This document shows positions 37,601 through 47,291 of a stretch of DNA of 64,000 bases, in pieces. Made by a program: the position numbers and the translations under genes. The notes under the pieces are model-generated. The model saw only the letters and a list, made by a program, of their open reading frames with translations. It ran no database searches and was not told the DNA's origin. Each line of letters begins with the position of its first letter. Within the stretch, counting starts at the first letter, position 1. The DNA comes from CAIXSC01 sp046349915 (GTDB lineage Bacteria > Planctomycetota > Planctomycetia > Pirellulales > Pirellulaceae): the NCBI GenBank assembly GCA_046349915.1, contig JAXMBL010000005.1, forward strand, positions 62,001 through 126,000. Direction: 5' to 3'.

Positions 37601-40600
37601 AACGTCGGTTCGTTTCTGGGAGGCGGTGGATTCTTGCAAGACGCCGTTGCCTATGGCGGCATGAGCGGCGGGACGCCCAATCCCCATGTGTTCTATGTTG
37701 GCAGCAACGATCGAGTGCTCGTGCGAACGACGGCGGGTGGATCGGTGACGAACACCGACCCCACCACGGCGAATACTCGCATGATTCGCGATGTCATCAT
37801 GAATCCGGATACGTGGCAAACAGCATTTGCCATCAATGACAATCAAGTTTTCCGCACGACGAACAACGGCGGCGCGTGGACCGATGTCACGGGCAACCTG
37901 CTGTCCGCGTCGGGCGGCGTCTTCTATTCGTTGGAGTTCGTCCCCGGTCCCATTGGCTCGGTGGTGGTCGGAACTTCCAAGGGAGTTTTCTCGGCGCCCG
38001 CCAACAATCTGGCGACTTGGACCAAGATCGGCACGAATCTGCCGAACGCGTTGGCTTACGACTTGAAGTACGACGCCACCGACGACGTGCTGGTGGTGGG
38101 AACCATGGGTCGCGGCGCGTGGACCTTGCCCAACGCCAGCGACGTGCTGGGCGGAGACTCGACCGCTCCCACGGTCGACATTATTGATGTCACGCCCGAC
38201 CCGCGAGCCACCGCCGTCGGCGCTGTGACGATTAACTTCACCGAGCCCGTGTATGGCTTTGGCCTGAATGATGTGTCGCTCACTCGCAATGGTTCGCCGG
38301 TCAGCTTGACGGGCTTGAGCATTACCCAGGTATCCCAGTCGCAGTACACAGTCGATTTGTCGAGCGTCTCGTCGGCGGTAGGAACCTATGTGCTGACCGT
38401 GACAGCGAGTGGTTCGAACATCCAGGACTTGGGCGGCAATCTGCTGGCGGCCAATGGCTCGGACACTTGGGTCGTCGACCTGGGTGGTCCCACGATCATC
38501 GATGTGATCGATGTCACGCCCGATCCGCGCGGCACGCCCGTCAGTTCGATTGATGTGGAATTCAGCGAGGCGTTGACTCTGGCCACCCTGACTTCCGCCG
38601 ACTTCACGCTCACTCGTGATGGCGGCGCGAACCTATTGACAGGCGCCGAGACGACCTCGCTGGTCTCGGGCACGACGTATCGACTGAGCGGCTTGTCGGG
38701 ACTCACCGCAAACGCGGGAACGTACACGCTGACGGTCAGCGCGGTGAATGTACAAGACACGGGCGGCAATCCGGGCACGGGCAGCGCCTCGGATACCTGG
38801 ACCGTCGACGCGACCGTCCCCACGGTGCTCGATGTAATCAATGTCACGCCCGATCCACGCACGACGAGCGTGGCGTCGATTGACGTGCAGTTGAGCGAAT
38901 TGGTCGTGCTTTCGTCGTTCACAGCGGCCGACTTTACGCTCACGCGCGATGGCGGCGCCAATTTGCTGGGCGGCTCGGAAGTTGTCTCGTTCGTTTCCGG
39001 TACGAATTATCGTATCAGCGGATTGGCGGGCTTGACGGGAATCGATGGCGTCTACACGTTGACAGTCAACATGGCCAACGTACAAGACTTGGCCGGCAAT
39101 TCAGGCACGGGCTCCGCCTCGGATACTTGGACCAAGGACACAGTCGGCCCCACGGTCACCGATGTCGTCGATGTAACGCCCGATCCGCGTGGCACGACCG
39201 TCGCCTCCATTGACGTTGTGCTCAGCGAATTGGTGGCGCTCGCTTCATTGACCGCGGCCGACTTCACGTTAACGCGGGATGGCGGCGCGAATCTACTGTC
39301 GGGGTCCGAAACTGTCACGCTGGTTTCCGGGACGACGTATCGCTTGAGCGGCCTGACGAGCGTGACAGGCGCCGCGGGCGTCTATACGTTGACGTTGACC
39401 ATGACAGGAGTGCAGGATTTGGCGGGCAACGCCGGGTCCGGTTCCGCGAACGACACCTGGACCGTCGACGCGACCGCCCCAACCGTCACTGATGTGGTCG
39501 ACGTGTCGCCCGATCCGCGTAATTCGTCGGTCGCGACCATTGATGTCATCCTCAGCGAGCTCATCTCGCTGGCCTCGTTAACCTCCGCCGATTTCACGCT
39601 CACTCGCGATGGCGGGGCGAATCTCTTGACCGGTTCGGAAGCCGTTTCGCTGGTTTCTGGTACGACATACCGCTTGAGTGGACTCGCCGGGCTCACGGGA
39701 ACCGCCGGCGCTTACACACTGACGCTCAACATGTCGGGCGTTCAGGACCTGGTTGGCAACTCGGGAACGGGGTCGGCGTCCGACACCTGGACCGTCGACA
39801 CGACGGCGCCAACCGCCACCGATGTGGTCGACGTGTCGCCCGATCCGCGCAATACCTCGGTCAATGTGATCGATGTGTTGTTGAGCGAACCAGTCGCGTT
39901 GGCGTCGTTGACATCCGCGGACTTCACACTGACTCGCGATGGCGGCGCCAACCTGCTGACAGGTGCTGAAACTGTCGCGTTGGTCTCGGGGAATACCTAT
40001 CGACTGAGCGGACTGACGGGTCACACCGGTACGGCGGGCGCTTACACGCTGACGCTGAACATGTCGGGCGTCCAGGATCTGGCAGGCAATAGCGGAACCG
40101 GTTCGGCCTCCGACACTTGGACCGTCGACACGACGGCGCCCACGGTGACCGATGTCGTCGACGTGACACCCGACCCGCGCAATACATCGATCGCGACGAT
40201 TGATGTGGTGTTGAGCGAATCAGTCGCCTTGGCGTCGTTGACGTCCGCGGACTTTACGCTGACTCGCGATGGCGGCGCCAACCTGTTGACTGGCGCCGAA
40301 ACAGTGGCCTTGGTGTCGGGGACGACCTATCGATTAAGCGGACTGGCGGGGCTGACTGGCACGGCGGGCGCTTACACACTGACACTCAACATGTCGGGCG
40401 TCCAAGATCTGGCAGGCAATAGCGGAACCGGTTCGGCCTCCGACACCTGGATCGTCGACACGACGGCCCCAACAGTCACTGATGTCGTCGATGTCACGCC
40501 TGACCCACGCAATACATCGATCGCGACAATTGATGTAGTGTTGAGCGAATCAGTCGCCTTGGCGTCGTTGACGTCCGCGGACTTTACGCTGACTCGCGAT

Positions 40601-43600
40601 GGCGGCGCCAACCTGTTGACCGGATCACAAACGGTGACGTTGGTGTCCGGGTCGACCTATCGCCTGAGCGGGCTGACGGGTCTTACGGGCACGGCGGGCG
40701 CTTACACTCTGACGCTGAACATGTCCGGCGTCCAAGATCTGGCAGGCAATAGCGGCACGGGTTCGGCCTCCGACGCGTGGGTGGTCGACACCGTGGGCCC
40801 CACGGCGACCGATGTGGTCGATGTCACACCCGACCCGCGAGCCACCTCGGTCAGTTCGCTCGATGTCGTATTAAGCGAAACGATTGTATTGGCGACCTTG
40901 ACTGCCGCCGACTTCACGCTCACTCGCGATGGCGGCGCCAATCTGTTGACCGGTTCCGAAGCAGTCGCCTTTGTATCGGGAACGACGTACCGCCTGAGTG
41001 GACTTGCTGGTCTCACCGGCACCGCGGGAACCTACACGCTGACCGTGAGCATGACGGCGGTTCAAGATCTCGCGGGAAATACGGGCACGGGTTCGGCGTC
41101 GGACACATGGACGCTCGATAGTTCTTCTCCCACCGTGGTGGATGTCGTCGATGTCTCGCCCGACCCGCGCAACTCGGCGGTCGCCACGGTCGATGTCGTC
41201 CTCAGCGAAGCGATCACGCTGGCCACGCTGACCGCCACCGACTTTACTTTAACGCGAGATGGCGGAGCGAACCTGCTGGCAGGATCAGAGCCCGTGAGCT
41301 TGGTGTCAGGCACAACTTATCGTATCAGCGGATTATCAAGTTTGACCGGAACGCAAGGCGTCTACACGTTGACCCTCACGATGTCCGGCGTCCAAGACAC
41401 GGGCGGGAACGCGGGGGTTGGGTCGGGATCGGACACCTGGGAGGTGGACACCACGGCGCCGACGGCGAACGATGTGGTGGACGTGTCGCCCGATCCGCGC
41501 AACACCGCGGTGGGTTCGGTCGATGTCATCTTCAGCGAAACGATCAATCTGGCGACGCTGACCGCCGCCGATTTCACGCTCACTCGCGATGGCAGCGCCA
41601 ATTTGCTGAATGGGAGCGAAACGGTAACGCAAGTGGCAGGCCCGATGTATCAAATTGCCGGCCTAGCGGCGTTGACCGCGACTCCTGGCGTCTACACCCT
41701 CACCGTGCAAGGGGCCGGCGTGCAGGATGCCGCGGGCAATACTGGATCAGGCTCCGCGTCCGACTCGTGGACCTTCGCGGGCGCTGGGCCCGTGGTGCTG
41801 GATGTCGTCGATGTCACGCCCGATCCACGCAACTCGGCGGTCGCGTCGGTCGACGTCGTCTTCGATGTGCCGGTCAATTTGGCGACGTTGACGAGCGCGG
41901 ACTTTACGCTCACCCGCGATGGCGGCGCGAACTTACTAACGGGCGGCGAGGCAGTAGCCCTCGTCTCGGGTTCCACGTATCGAATCAGCGGACTCGCCGG
42001 TCTCACGGCCGCCGCGGGCGTCTACCAACTGACGCTCACCGGCACGAGCGTGCAAGATACACTCGGCACGGCGGGCACTGGTTCCGCCTCCGATACCTGG
42101 ACGGTTGATACGACCGCGCCGACCGTGATCGATGTGATCAATGTCAGTCCCGATCCGCGTAACACTTCGGTCGCTTCGATCGATGTGTTGTTGAGCGAGT
42201 CGATCAACTTGGCCACTCTGACCGCCGCCGACTTCACGCTGACTCGAGATGGTGGTGCGAATCTATTGACCGGTTCGGAATCCGTCACGCTGGTTTCGGG
42301 GACGACTTACCGTCTGAGCGGACTTGCCAGCTTGACCGCTGGTGACGGCGATTACGTCCTGACGTTGACGATGACGGGCGTGCAGGATCCTGCGGGAAAC
42401 GTGGGAACCGGCTCTGCCGCCGATTCATGGTGGGTCGATACGACGGCGCCAACGGGAGTCTTTTTCACCAATGTCTCACCCGATCCGCGCAACACTAGCG
42501 TCGGGACCGTCGTTGTTCTATTGAGTGAAACGTCGATTAATACGACGACGTTTACCGCCGCGGACTTTACGCTTACCCGTAACGCCGGTCCCAATTTGTT
42601 GACTGGTTCGGAAACCTTAGTGCCCTTAGGCGGCGGGTTCTATCTTTTCAGCGACCTGTCGGGGCTTACCGGTAGCGATGGCGTCTATACCTTGACGCTA
42701 TCGATGACCAACGTACAAGACCTGGCGGGGAACTCGGGGACCGGCAGCGCCTCGGACAGTTGGACGATGGACACGATTGCTCCCGCTGTCACGGATGTGA
42801 TCGATGTCACGCCCGATCCACGCAACACGGCTATCTCTCAGATCGACGTCGTGTTTGACAGCGAGATCGATCCCGCGACACTCACAGCGGCCGACTTTAC
42901 TCTGACCCGCGATGGTGGCGCGAATCTGCTGACGGGGAGCGAACCGGTGACGCTGGTGAGCGGAAACACGTATCGGCTATCGGGATTGACCAGTATGACG
43001 GGAGCCGATGGCGCCTATGTGCTGACCGCGTTCGGCGCCGGCGTACAGGATTTCGCGGGTAATATCGCGACGGGTAGTGCGACCGACACTTGGACCATGA
43101 CCTCGGCGCTTGTCACGGCCGACATCGTCGATATCACGCCCGATCCGCGGACGACCGCCGTGGGGTTGGTGACCATTCAGTTCTCCACCGATGTCACGGG
43201 AGTCGACATTGCGGACTTCACCTTGACTCGCAATGCCGTGAACGTGGGGTTGGCGAGTCTGTCGGTGACGCAGATTACGCCTTCGGAGTACGTGATTGAT
43301 CTTACGACAGTCACGACGCTGGATGGTCTTTATGAACTCACGCTGGTCGCGGCGGGCTCGGGCATTCAAAGCCTGACCTCGAGCCCACTCGCGCAAAACG
43401 CCGCGGATACTTGGGTGATCGATTCGACGCCGTTGACGATCGTCGACATTGTCGACGTGACGCCCGATCCGCGCAGCACGAATGTTGCTTCGATCAATAT
43501 CATCTTCAGCGAACCTGTAGATCTGGGCACTCTGACAGCTTCCGATTTCATGCTGACACGCAATGGCGGTCCCAACCTACTGACCGCGGCGCAGTCGGTG

Positions 43601-46600
43601 ACACATGTTGTGGGCAATACTTACCAACTTACGGGACTTGCCGGTCTGACTTCGCTGGACGGCGATTACACGCTGACGTTGACCATGTCGGGCGTCACGG
43701 ATGTGGCGGGGAACGCGGGTGTGGGGAGCGAGGTGGAGACATGGCGCAAGGATAGCGTCGGGCCCACGGTGATCGACGTAGTGAATGTGACGCCCGACCC
43801 GCGGAATTCCGCGGTCGGCTCCATCGAGGTGGTATTCAGCGAGCCGATCGATTTATTGAGCTTGAGCGCAAGCGACTTCACCCTGACTCGCAATGGCGGC
43901 GGCAACCTCCTGTTGGGTACTGAACTGGTGACATGGGTTGCTGGTTCGACCTATCGCCTGAACAATTTGTCGGGACTCACCGCCACCGATGGCGTCTATA
44001 CGCTGACGGTTTCAGGCAGTCTGGTTGTGGACCTCGCTGGCAACGTCGGCTCGGGTTCGGCTTCCGACACATGGACGATGGATACAGCGGCTCCAGTATT
44101 GCTAGACGTCATCGATGTCACTCCCGACCCTCGCAATACGTCGGTGGCGGCGATTGATGTCGTTTGGAGCGAGCCGATCCTGTTGTCATCGTTCTCGCCA
44201 GCAAACTTCGCCTTGCGGCGCAATGGCGGCTCGAACCTGCTGACGGGCTCGGAAAGCATTTCGCAGGTAGGTCCCTCGGTCTATCGCATATCCGGTCTAG
44301 CCAGCCTGACTGTGCCGGATGCCGACTACGAGATCACCGTCAATGGCAGCGGCGTCACCGACTTGGCGGGCAATGCCGGGAGCGGCTCGGCGGTCGACAC
44401 TTGGGCGATGCGTGCCGTGACCGCGTCGATTACCGATGTCTCGGGATTGGAGGGAAATGCTGGTTTAACGACGTTCCAGTTCGTGGTCTCGTTGTCCGCT
44501 CCCAGCACGTTGCCGATCACCATTGCATACTCGACTCGCAATCTAACGGCCGACGAACCGAGCGATTATCTGCAGAACGCGGGGACCGTCGCATTCGCGC
44601 CAGGCGAGACGGTGAAGACCATCTTTGTCAGCGTGGTCGCCGACACCTTGGCCGAGCCAACCGAGACGTTTGCGATCGACTTGTCGCTGCCGACGAACGT
44701 CAACTTGGTTGATAACCTGGCGATCGGCACGATTCTGAATGATGACGCGACTTTCGGTCTCCCCACGGTCGAACAGTTGGAAAGGGATGTTTGGTCCGCG
44801 CCGTTGACGTTCACTTTCTCGCTGGCTTTCCCCAGCGCCTTGCCTGTTTCGTTTGACTATGCGACCGCCGACCAGTCGGCCCAAGCGGGCAGCGACTATG
44901 CCTCGGCGTCGGGGACCGTCACATTCGCCCCAGGCGAGACGACGCGCACGGTCCAGGTGCTGGTGCATGGCGACACGACGATCGAAACGGATGAGTCGTT
45001 CGTGTTGAATCTCTCGAATGTGGTGAACGCCTCGCTGGCGTCCTCGACCGTGATCGGGCGGATTCTGAACGACGATGGACGAGTTGCCGTGGAATCGGTG
45101 TCGCTGGGCGAAGGCAACTCGGGCAGCCAGAACATGCTGTTCCAGATCTCGCTCGACGCTGCTCATGCGACGCCCATTACGGTGTCGTACACCACGCTGG
45201 ACGGAACGGCGACCGCGGGCAGTGATTATATGACGACCGGCGGCACGGTCGTCTTCCAACCGGGCGAACGCAACAAGTTCGTCGCGGTCCCGATTCTCGG
45301 CGACACCAGTGTGGAAGCCGACGAGACATTCCAGCTGGAGCTTCTCTCGGCTTCCGGCGTGTCGATTCGAACGGGGACAGCGACAGGGCGTATCGTGAAC
45401 GACGATGCGTTCTTGTCGATCAGCGATGCGTCGCTGGTGGAAGGAAACTCCGGCTCGACCGACATGGAGTTCTGGGTCAGCTTGTCGAGCGTCAGCGGCT
45501 CGCCCGTGACGGTTGACTTCGCCACTCAGGCGAATTCGGCGGGCTTCAATGACTTTATGCCCGTCGGTGGGACAATCACGTTCGCGCCTGGCGAGACGAT
45601 CAAGTTCATTCGCGTCCCCGTGCTCGGCGATACGCTGCAGGAACAGCACGAGAACTTCCGCGTGGTGTTGAGCAATTCGACGAATGCAATGATCGCGGAC
45701 GGCACGGGGCAGGGGACGATTGAAAACGATGACGTCGCATTACGTATCTCGGACCTCGCCACCTATGAAGGAAACATCGGAACTCGAGGTTTCGTCTTCG
45801 CGGTCGATTTATTGGGCGCGACTTCGAACTCGGTCACCGTCAATTACTCCACGGCAGCCAACACGGCGACGGCGGGCGTGGACTTCACGTCAGCGAGCGG
45901 CACATTGTTCTTTGCCCCCGGCGAGACGCAGAAGCTGGTGACGGTGAATGTGACGGGCGATACCACGACGGAACCAGATGAGCGGTTCTTCGTCAATTTG
46001 AGTGGGCCCACGAATGCGACGATTGCCGATTCACAGGGCGTGGGAACCATCCTGAATGACGACAACCCTTCCATCACGCCCACCGGAGTGAAGGATGACG
46101 GCGATTGGGGCTACACACAATCGGGCATTTGGACGACCAACACGACGGCAGGTTACGCGGGCGATCATCGCCTAAGAGGGGTTTCTACTCCTTCCACCGC
46201 ACGCTGGACCGTCGGCGTTCCCACCGGTCGGTATGAGATCTTCGCGACCTGGGTCGCGGCGCCGGTTCGCACCACGCAAGCCGTCTATCGCATCGACGCG
46301 GGCGGCCCCGTTACCAATGTCACAGTTAACCAGCAGAATTCACCGAGCGGAATCTCGTTCGGCGGAGTGAACTGGCAAAGCTTAGGGATACGAGATGTCT
46401 CGACCGGGAGTCTGAGAGTCGACTTGTCAAGTCTCACCCCAGGCGCTGGCGTTTTATCGGCGGATGCGATCCTGTTGATTCCAGTCACGGGATCGTTTGG
46501 CGCCGGAGAGGACCCAATGGCCATCGCCGTGGACGATTGGGTCAATGTCGCCAGTTCCTTGTGGCAGAATCCCTACCAAGCCCATGACGTCAACAACGAC

Positions 46601-47071
46601 GGTCAAGTAACGCCGCTCGATGCGCTGCTACTGATCAACGACATCAATCTTCGCGGCGCTCGGACGCTCTCGGCGGTTAGCGAGTCGGACCAGGAAGCGT
46701 ATCTCGATCCAGATGGCAACGGAGCTCTGGAACCTCGCGACGTCCTCATGACTATCGGCGTTATCAATGGCGCCTTGGATGCTCCATCCGCCAACGAAGC
46801 AGGTGGCGAAGGCTCCACCGCGGGCGCGATTTTCAGCTTGATCGCCTCCGATGCTGGTTCACCAACCTTGGAACGAGAGGTGTTGTTCGTCGACCCTCAG
46901 GTGATCGCGGTCGCCAATCGCTGGCTCCGACCGAGCGTGGGCGAGGCGACTCAAGTGCTACCCGAGTCGTTGGATCGCATCTGGAGCGAGTGGGCTCAGG
47001 GGCGGTATGAGCTGGAGTCGGCCGACCTGGCGGACCTCGCGTTGGAGTCGTTGTACGGCGAGTTTGCGTGA
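34610..47071 (+). CDS. 4153-aa secreted protein: CARDB, GEVED, BNR-like propeller, 19 Ig-like repeats, five Calx-beta, golvesin-like domain, dockerin
   Basis: ATG 34610 is preceded by GGGAG with a 6-nt spacer. The N-terminus is basic and ends in a LEPR-XLL-type motif (LEHRRLL, 44-50). Domains in order: CARDB (about 55-170); GEVED (about 174-345, ending GEVEDHLVEI); a sortilin/BNR-type propeller (about 350-1180) with 'TTNGGTTW' and 'STDGGANF' blades, interrupted near residues 641-713 by a module resembling E1_FCCH; 19 Ig-like repeats with 'DVTPDPR' (about 1185-3267); five Calx-beta domains (about 3270-3820) ending 'ILNDD' or similar; a golvesin C-terminal-like domain (about 3822-3961); a dockerin-like domain (about 3985-4059, second loop DPDGNGALEPRD); and a tail ending ALESLYGEFA. 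No catalytic site was recognised. It is probably a cell-surface or matrix protein. The tail resembles that of the metzincin gene (ALESLFAD), suggesting shared sorting. Confidence 0.93.
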   Translation: MRSQTTGAAASGLSNLGGRISRWLGKRADKKTKPARRRLFQESLEHRRLLVADLIPFAFSGWSDAIVISTVTGTNTDAAFISTSDSVRVDVGMLNRGSVATGTYTMTIQLDSNSPVPGNLPATVPGSGFLFTDINFGTLSAGEHTLTLTIDSANTVAETNESNNVLIRRFVVGSVDFGDAPTASQSLFASSYPTEFADTGARHTIVSGFSLGSSVDAELMPLPSVTGLRDDSRSTDDDNGVTFRGPLAQDQAATIDVFVTNSAALSNPRLDAWIDFNRDGDWLDSGEAIYSGAVVAGNNAINFQTPSTAVVGATYARFRLSTGASALTPSGTASNGEVEDHLVEITPAPKVWQEQGGGSTQDGQVEEMTPEGQIAGATHVVLPHPTNADILYVGTVNGGIWKTTNATATNPVWTPQTDLLSSLSIGAMAFDPTDATNNTLVAGTANYSSFASAGGSRGTVYRTTNGGTTWTELASAGLKAAGENISGIAVRGSTIVLTSSAGFGGIFRSTDGGANFSPISSADFTSPNPNFTDLVVDPTDATGQRLYAAAESGGGVFGIYRSDNFGSSWTKITSAAINATMNTLLSASDNIELAVHRTTGRLYAGILIDGQLNGIFHTNTGTSATPTWTQMDVPVLPLAAGVAITGATNAAPIVITSNSHGLNTGDFVVISGVNGNTAANGFFRVTALTANTFQLDGSAGNGAYTSGGTWTRVTGPNPSPGDSDEVTLENPGGQGAIHFSITVDPANENIVYVGGDRQEQPNNPIGDNSFGAAIFRGNASVARNPNVAPSPQWDHLTHDQVSMDPAGGTRSGSAPHADSRDMAFDANGNLIEGDDGGIFRRNSPQNNTGDWVSLAGNISNFEYHDVAYDSNANVLFAGAQDNGTHYQQAPGSKTWSFFQGGDGGDVVIDSTSLGGGHSLRYSSSQSLGGFIRSEWDANNNLVNVTSVGLSFSGTGVDLDGAEQFKTPVELNRVDPQRLLIIGALEIYESTNRGDNITNVGSFLGGGGFLQDAVAYGGMSGGTPNPHVFYVGSNDRVLVRTTAGGSVTNTDPTTANTRMIRDVIMNPDTWQTAFAINDNQVFRTTNNGGAWTDVTGNLLSASGGVFYSLEFVPGPIGSVVVGTSKGVFSAPANNLATWTKIGTNLPNALAYDLKYDATDDVLVVGTMGRGAWTLPNASDVLGGDSTAPTVDIIDVTPDPRATAVGAVTINFTEPVYGFGLNDVSLTRNGSPVSLTGLSITQVSQSQYTVDLSSVSSAVGTYVLTVTASGSNIQDLGGNLLAANGSDTWVVDLGGPTIIDVIDVTPDPRGTPVSSIDVEFSEALTLATLTSADFTLTRDGGANLLTGAETTSLVSGTTYRLSGLSGLTANAGTYTLTVSAVNVQDTGGNPGTGSASDTWTVDATVPTVLDVINVTPDPRTTSVASIDVQLSELVVLSSFTAADFTLTRDGGANLLGGSEVVSFVSGTNYRISGLAGLTGIDGVYTLTVNMANVQDLAGNSGTGSASDTWTKDTVGPTVTDVVDVTPDPRGTTVASIDVVLSELVALASLTAADFTLTRDGGANLLSGSETVTLVSGTTYRLSGLTSVTGAAGVYTLTLTMTGVQDLAGNAGSGSANDTWTVDATAPTVTDVVDVSPDPRNSSVATIDVILSELISLASLTSADFTLTRDGGANLLTGSEAVSLVSGTTYRLSGLAGLTGTAGAYTLTLNMSGVQDLVGNSGTGSASDTWTVDTTAPTATDVVDVSPDPRNTSVNVIDVLLSEPVALASLTSADFTLTRDGGANLLTGAETVALVSGNTYRLSGLTGHTGTAGAYTLTLNMSGVQDLAGNSGTGSASDTWTVDTTAPTVTDVVDVTPDPRNTSIATIDVVLSESVALASLTSADFTLTRDGGANLLTGAETVALVSGTTYRLSGLAGLTGTAGAYTLTLNMSGVQDLAGNSGTGSASDTWIVDTTAPTVTDVVDVTPDPRNTSIATIDVVLSESVALASLTSADFTLTRDGGANLLTGSQTVTLVSGSTYRLSGLTGLTGTAGAYTLTLNMSGVQDLAGNSGTGSASDAWVVDTVGPTATDVVDVTPDPRATSVSSLDVVLSETIVLATLTAADFTLTRDGGANLLTGSEAVAFVSGTTYRLSGLAGLTGTAGTYTLTVSMTAVQDLAGNTGTGSASDTWTLDSSSPTVVDVVDVSPDPRNSAVATVDVVLSEAITLATLTATDFTLTRDGGANLLAGSEPVSLVSGTTYRISGLSSLTGTQGVYTLTLTMSGVQDTGGNAGVGSGSDTWEVDTTAPTANDVVDVSPDPRNTAVGSVDVIFSETINLATLTAADFTLTRDGSANLLNGSETVTQVAGPMYQIAGLAALTATPGVYTLTVQGAGVQDAAGNTGSGSASDSWTFAGAGPVVLDVVDVTPDPRNSAVASVDVVFDVPVNLATLTSADFTLTRDGGANLLTGGEAVALVSGSTYRISGLAGLTAAAGVYQLTLTGTSVQDTLGTAGTGSASDTWTVDTTAPTVIDVINVSPDPRNTSVASIDVLLSESINLATLTAADFTLTRDGGANLLTGSESVTLVSGTTYRLSGLASLTAGDGDYVLTLTMTGVQDPAGNVGTGSAADSWWVDTTAPTGVFFTNVSPDPRNTSVGTVVVLLSETSINTTTFTAADFTLTRNAGPNLLTGSETLVPLGGGFYLFSDLSGLTGSDGVYTLTLSMTNVQDLAGNSGTGSASDSWTMDTIAPAVTDVIDVTPDPRNTAISQIDVVFDSEIDPATLTAADFTLTRDGGANLLTGSEPVTLVSGNTYRLSGLTSMTGADGAYVLTAFGAGVQDFAGNIATGSATDTWTMTSALVTADIVDITPDPRTTAVGLVTIQFSTDVTGVDIADFTLTRNAVNVGLASLSVTQITPSEYVIDLTTVTTLDGLYELTLVAAGSGIQSLTSSPLAQNAADTWVIDSTPLTIVDIVDVTPDPRSTNVASINIIFSEPVDLGTLTASDFMLTRNGGPNLLTAAQSVTHVVGNTYQLTGLAGLTSLDGDYTLTLTMSGVTDVAGNAGVGSEVETWRKDSVGPTVIDVVNVTPDPRNSAVGSIEVVFSEPIDLLSLSASDFTLTRNGGGNLLLGTELVTWVAGSTYRLNNLSGLTATDGVYTLTVSGSLVVDLAGNVGSGSASDTWTMDTAAPVLLDVIDVTPDPRNTSVAAIDVVWSEPILLSSFSPANFALRRNGGSNLLTGSESISQVGPSVYRISGLASLTVPDADYEITVNGSGVTDLAGNAGSGSAVDTWAMRAVTASITDVSGLEGNAGLTTFQFVVSLSAPSTLPITIAYSTRNLTADEPSDYLQNAGTVAFAPGETVKTIFVSVVADTLAEPTETFAIDLSLPTNVNLVDNLAIGTILNDDATFGLPTVEQLERDVWSAPLTFTFSLAFPSALPVSFDYATADQSAQAGSDYASASGTVTFAPGETTRTVQVLVHGDTTIETDESFVLNLSNVVNASLASSTVIGRILNDDGRVAVESVSLGEGNSGSQNMLFQISLDAAHATPITVSYTTLDGTATAGSDYMTTGGTVVFQPGERNKFVAVPILGDTSVEADETFQLELLSASGVSIRTGTATGRIVNDDAFLSISDASLVEGNSGSTDMEFWVSLSSVSGSPVTVDFATQANSAGFNDFMPVGGTITFAPGETIKFIRVPVLGDTLQEQHENFRVVLSNSTNAMIADGTGQGTIENDDVALRISDLATYEGNIGTRGFVFAVDLLGATSNSVTVNYSTAANTATAGVDFTSASGTLFFAPGETQKLVTVNVTGDTTTEPDERFFVNLSGPTNATIADSQGVGTILNDDNPSITPTGVKDDGDWGYTQSGIWTTNTTAGYAGDHRLRGVSTPSTARWTVGVPTGRYEIFATWVAAPVRTTQAVYRIDAGGPVTNVTVNQQNSPSGISFGGVNWQSLGIRDVSTGSLRVDLSSLTPGAGVLSADAILLIPVTGSFGAGEDPMAIAVDDWVNVASSLWQNPYQAHDVNNDGQVTPLDALLLINDINLRGARTLSAVSESDQEAYLDPDGNGALEPRDVLMTIGVINGALDAPSANEAGGEGSTAGAIFSLIASDAGSPTLEREVLFVDPQVIAVANRWLRPSVGEATQVLPESLDRIWSEWAQGRYELESADLADLALESLYGEFA
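38161..44410 (+). repeat. 19 tandem ~330-bp repeats coding for ~110-aa Ig-like domains
   Basis: Measured at the codons of the conserved 'PDPR' motif, units fall at 38197, 38521, 38851, 39181, 39511, 39841, 40171, 40501, 40831, 41161, 41491, 41821, 42151, 42481, 42814, 43141, 43465, 43795 and 44125. Twelve consecutive intervals (38521 to 42481) are exactly 330 bp. Typical features are 'DVVDVxPDPRNTSVxxIDVxxSE', 'LTSADFTLTRDGGANLLTGSE', 'VSGTTYRLSGL' and 'GVQDxAGNxGTGSASDTW'. The stretch 40211-40290 is identical to 40541-40620. Units 1 and 16 are a separate, more divergent subtype. Confidence 0.95.
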
Positions 47072-47088
47072 GCCGAACGACTTTCGTT

Positions 47089-47131
47089 CCGCACGCGACG
47101 CGTCAGGACGCCGCGTGCGGATTTCGATTTT
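47089..47131 (+). terminator. Probable terminator of the third giant gene
   Basis: The perfect 9-bp arms CCGCACGCG (47089-47097) and CGCGTGCGG (47112-47120), with an inner GCGT/ACGC pairing, start 18 nt after the stop codon and are followed by a T-rich but interrupted tract (ATTTCGATTTT). Confidence 0.55.
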
Positions 47132-47173
47132 GTAACCAGCACGAATCCCCAGCGATTTAGGGGCCTCTGCCGG

Positions 47174-47201
47174 TTGCGGAATCGAGCGCTCTTGGTATAG
47201 T
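47174..47201 (+). promoter_or_regulatory. Possible promoter of the response regulator gene
   Basis: TTGCGG (47174-47179) and TATAGT (47196-47201, 5 of 6 with consensus) are separated by 16 nt and lie about 90 nt upstream of the ATG at 47292. The -35 is weak. Confidence 0.4.
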
Positions 47202-47291
47202 ACCCACGTGAGGGGCGGTTTCTACACTCAAGTCCCCCAGACGAGCGTAAACGGGTTAGCGGCCCGATTCGGGCCAGAGGAAGGAAATGCG

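Noticed and set aside
38161..44410. CRISPR or satellite array
   Set aside because: The 330-bp periodicity is coding, keeps one frame throughout and encodes Ig-like domains; there are no unique spacers between short direct repeats.
47208..47291. 28-residue N-terminal extension of the response regulator
   Set aside because: The receiver domain starts at the ATG at 47292, which has its own RBS; the extension has no conserved content and would overlap the promoter-like site.
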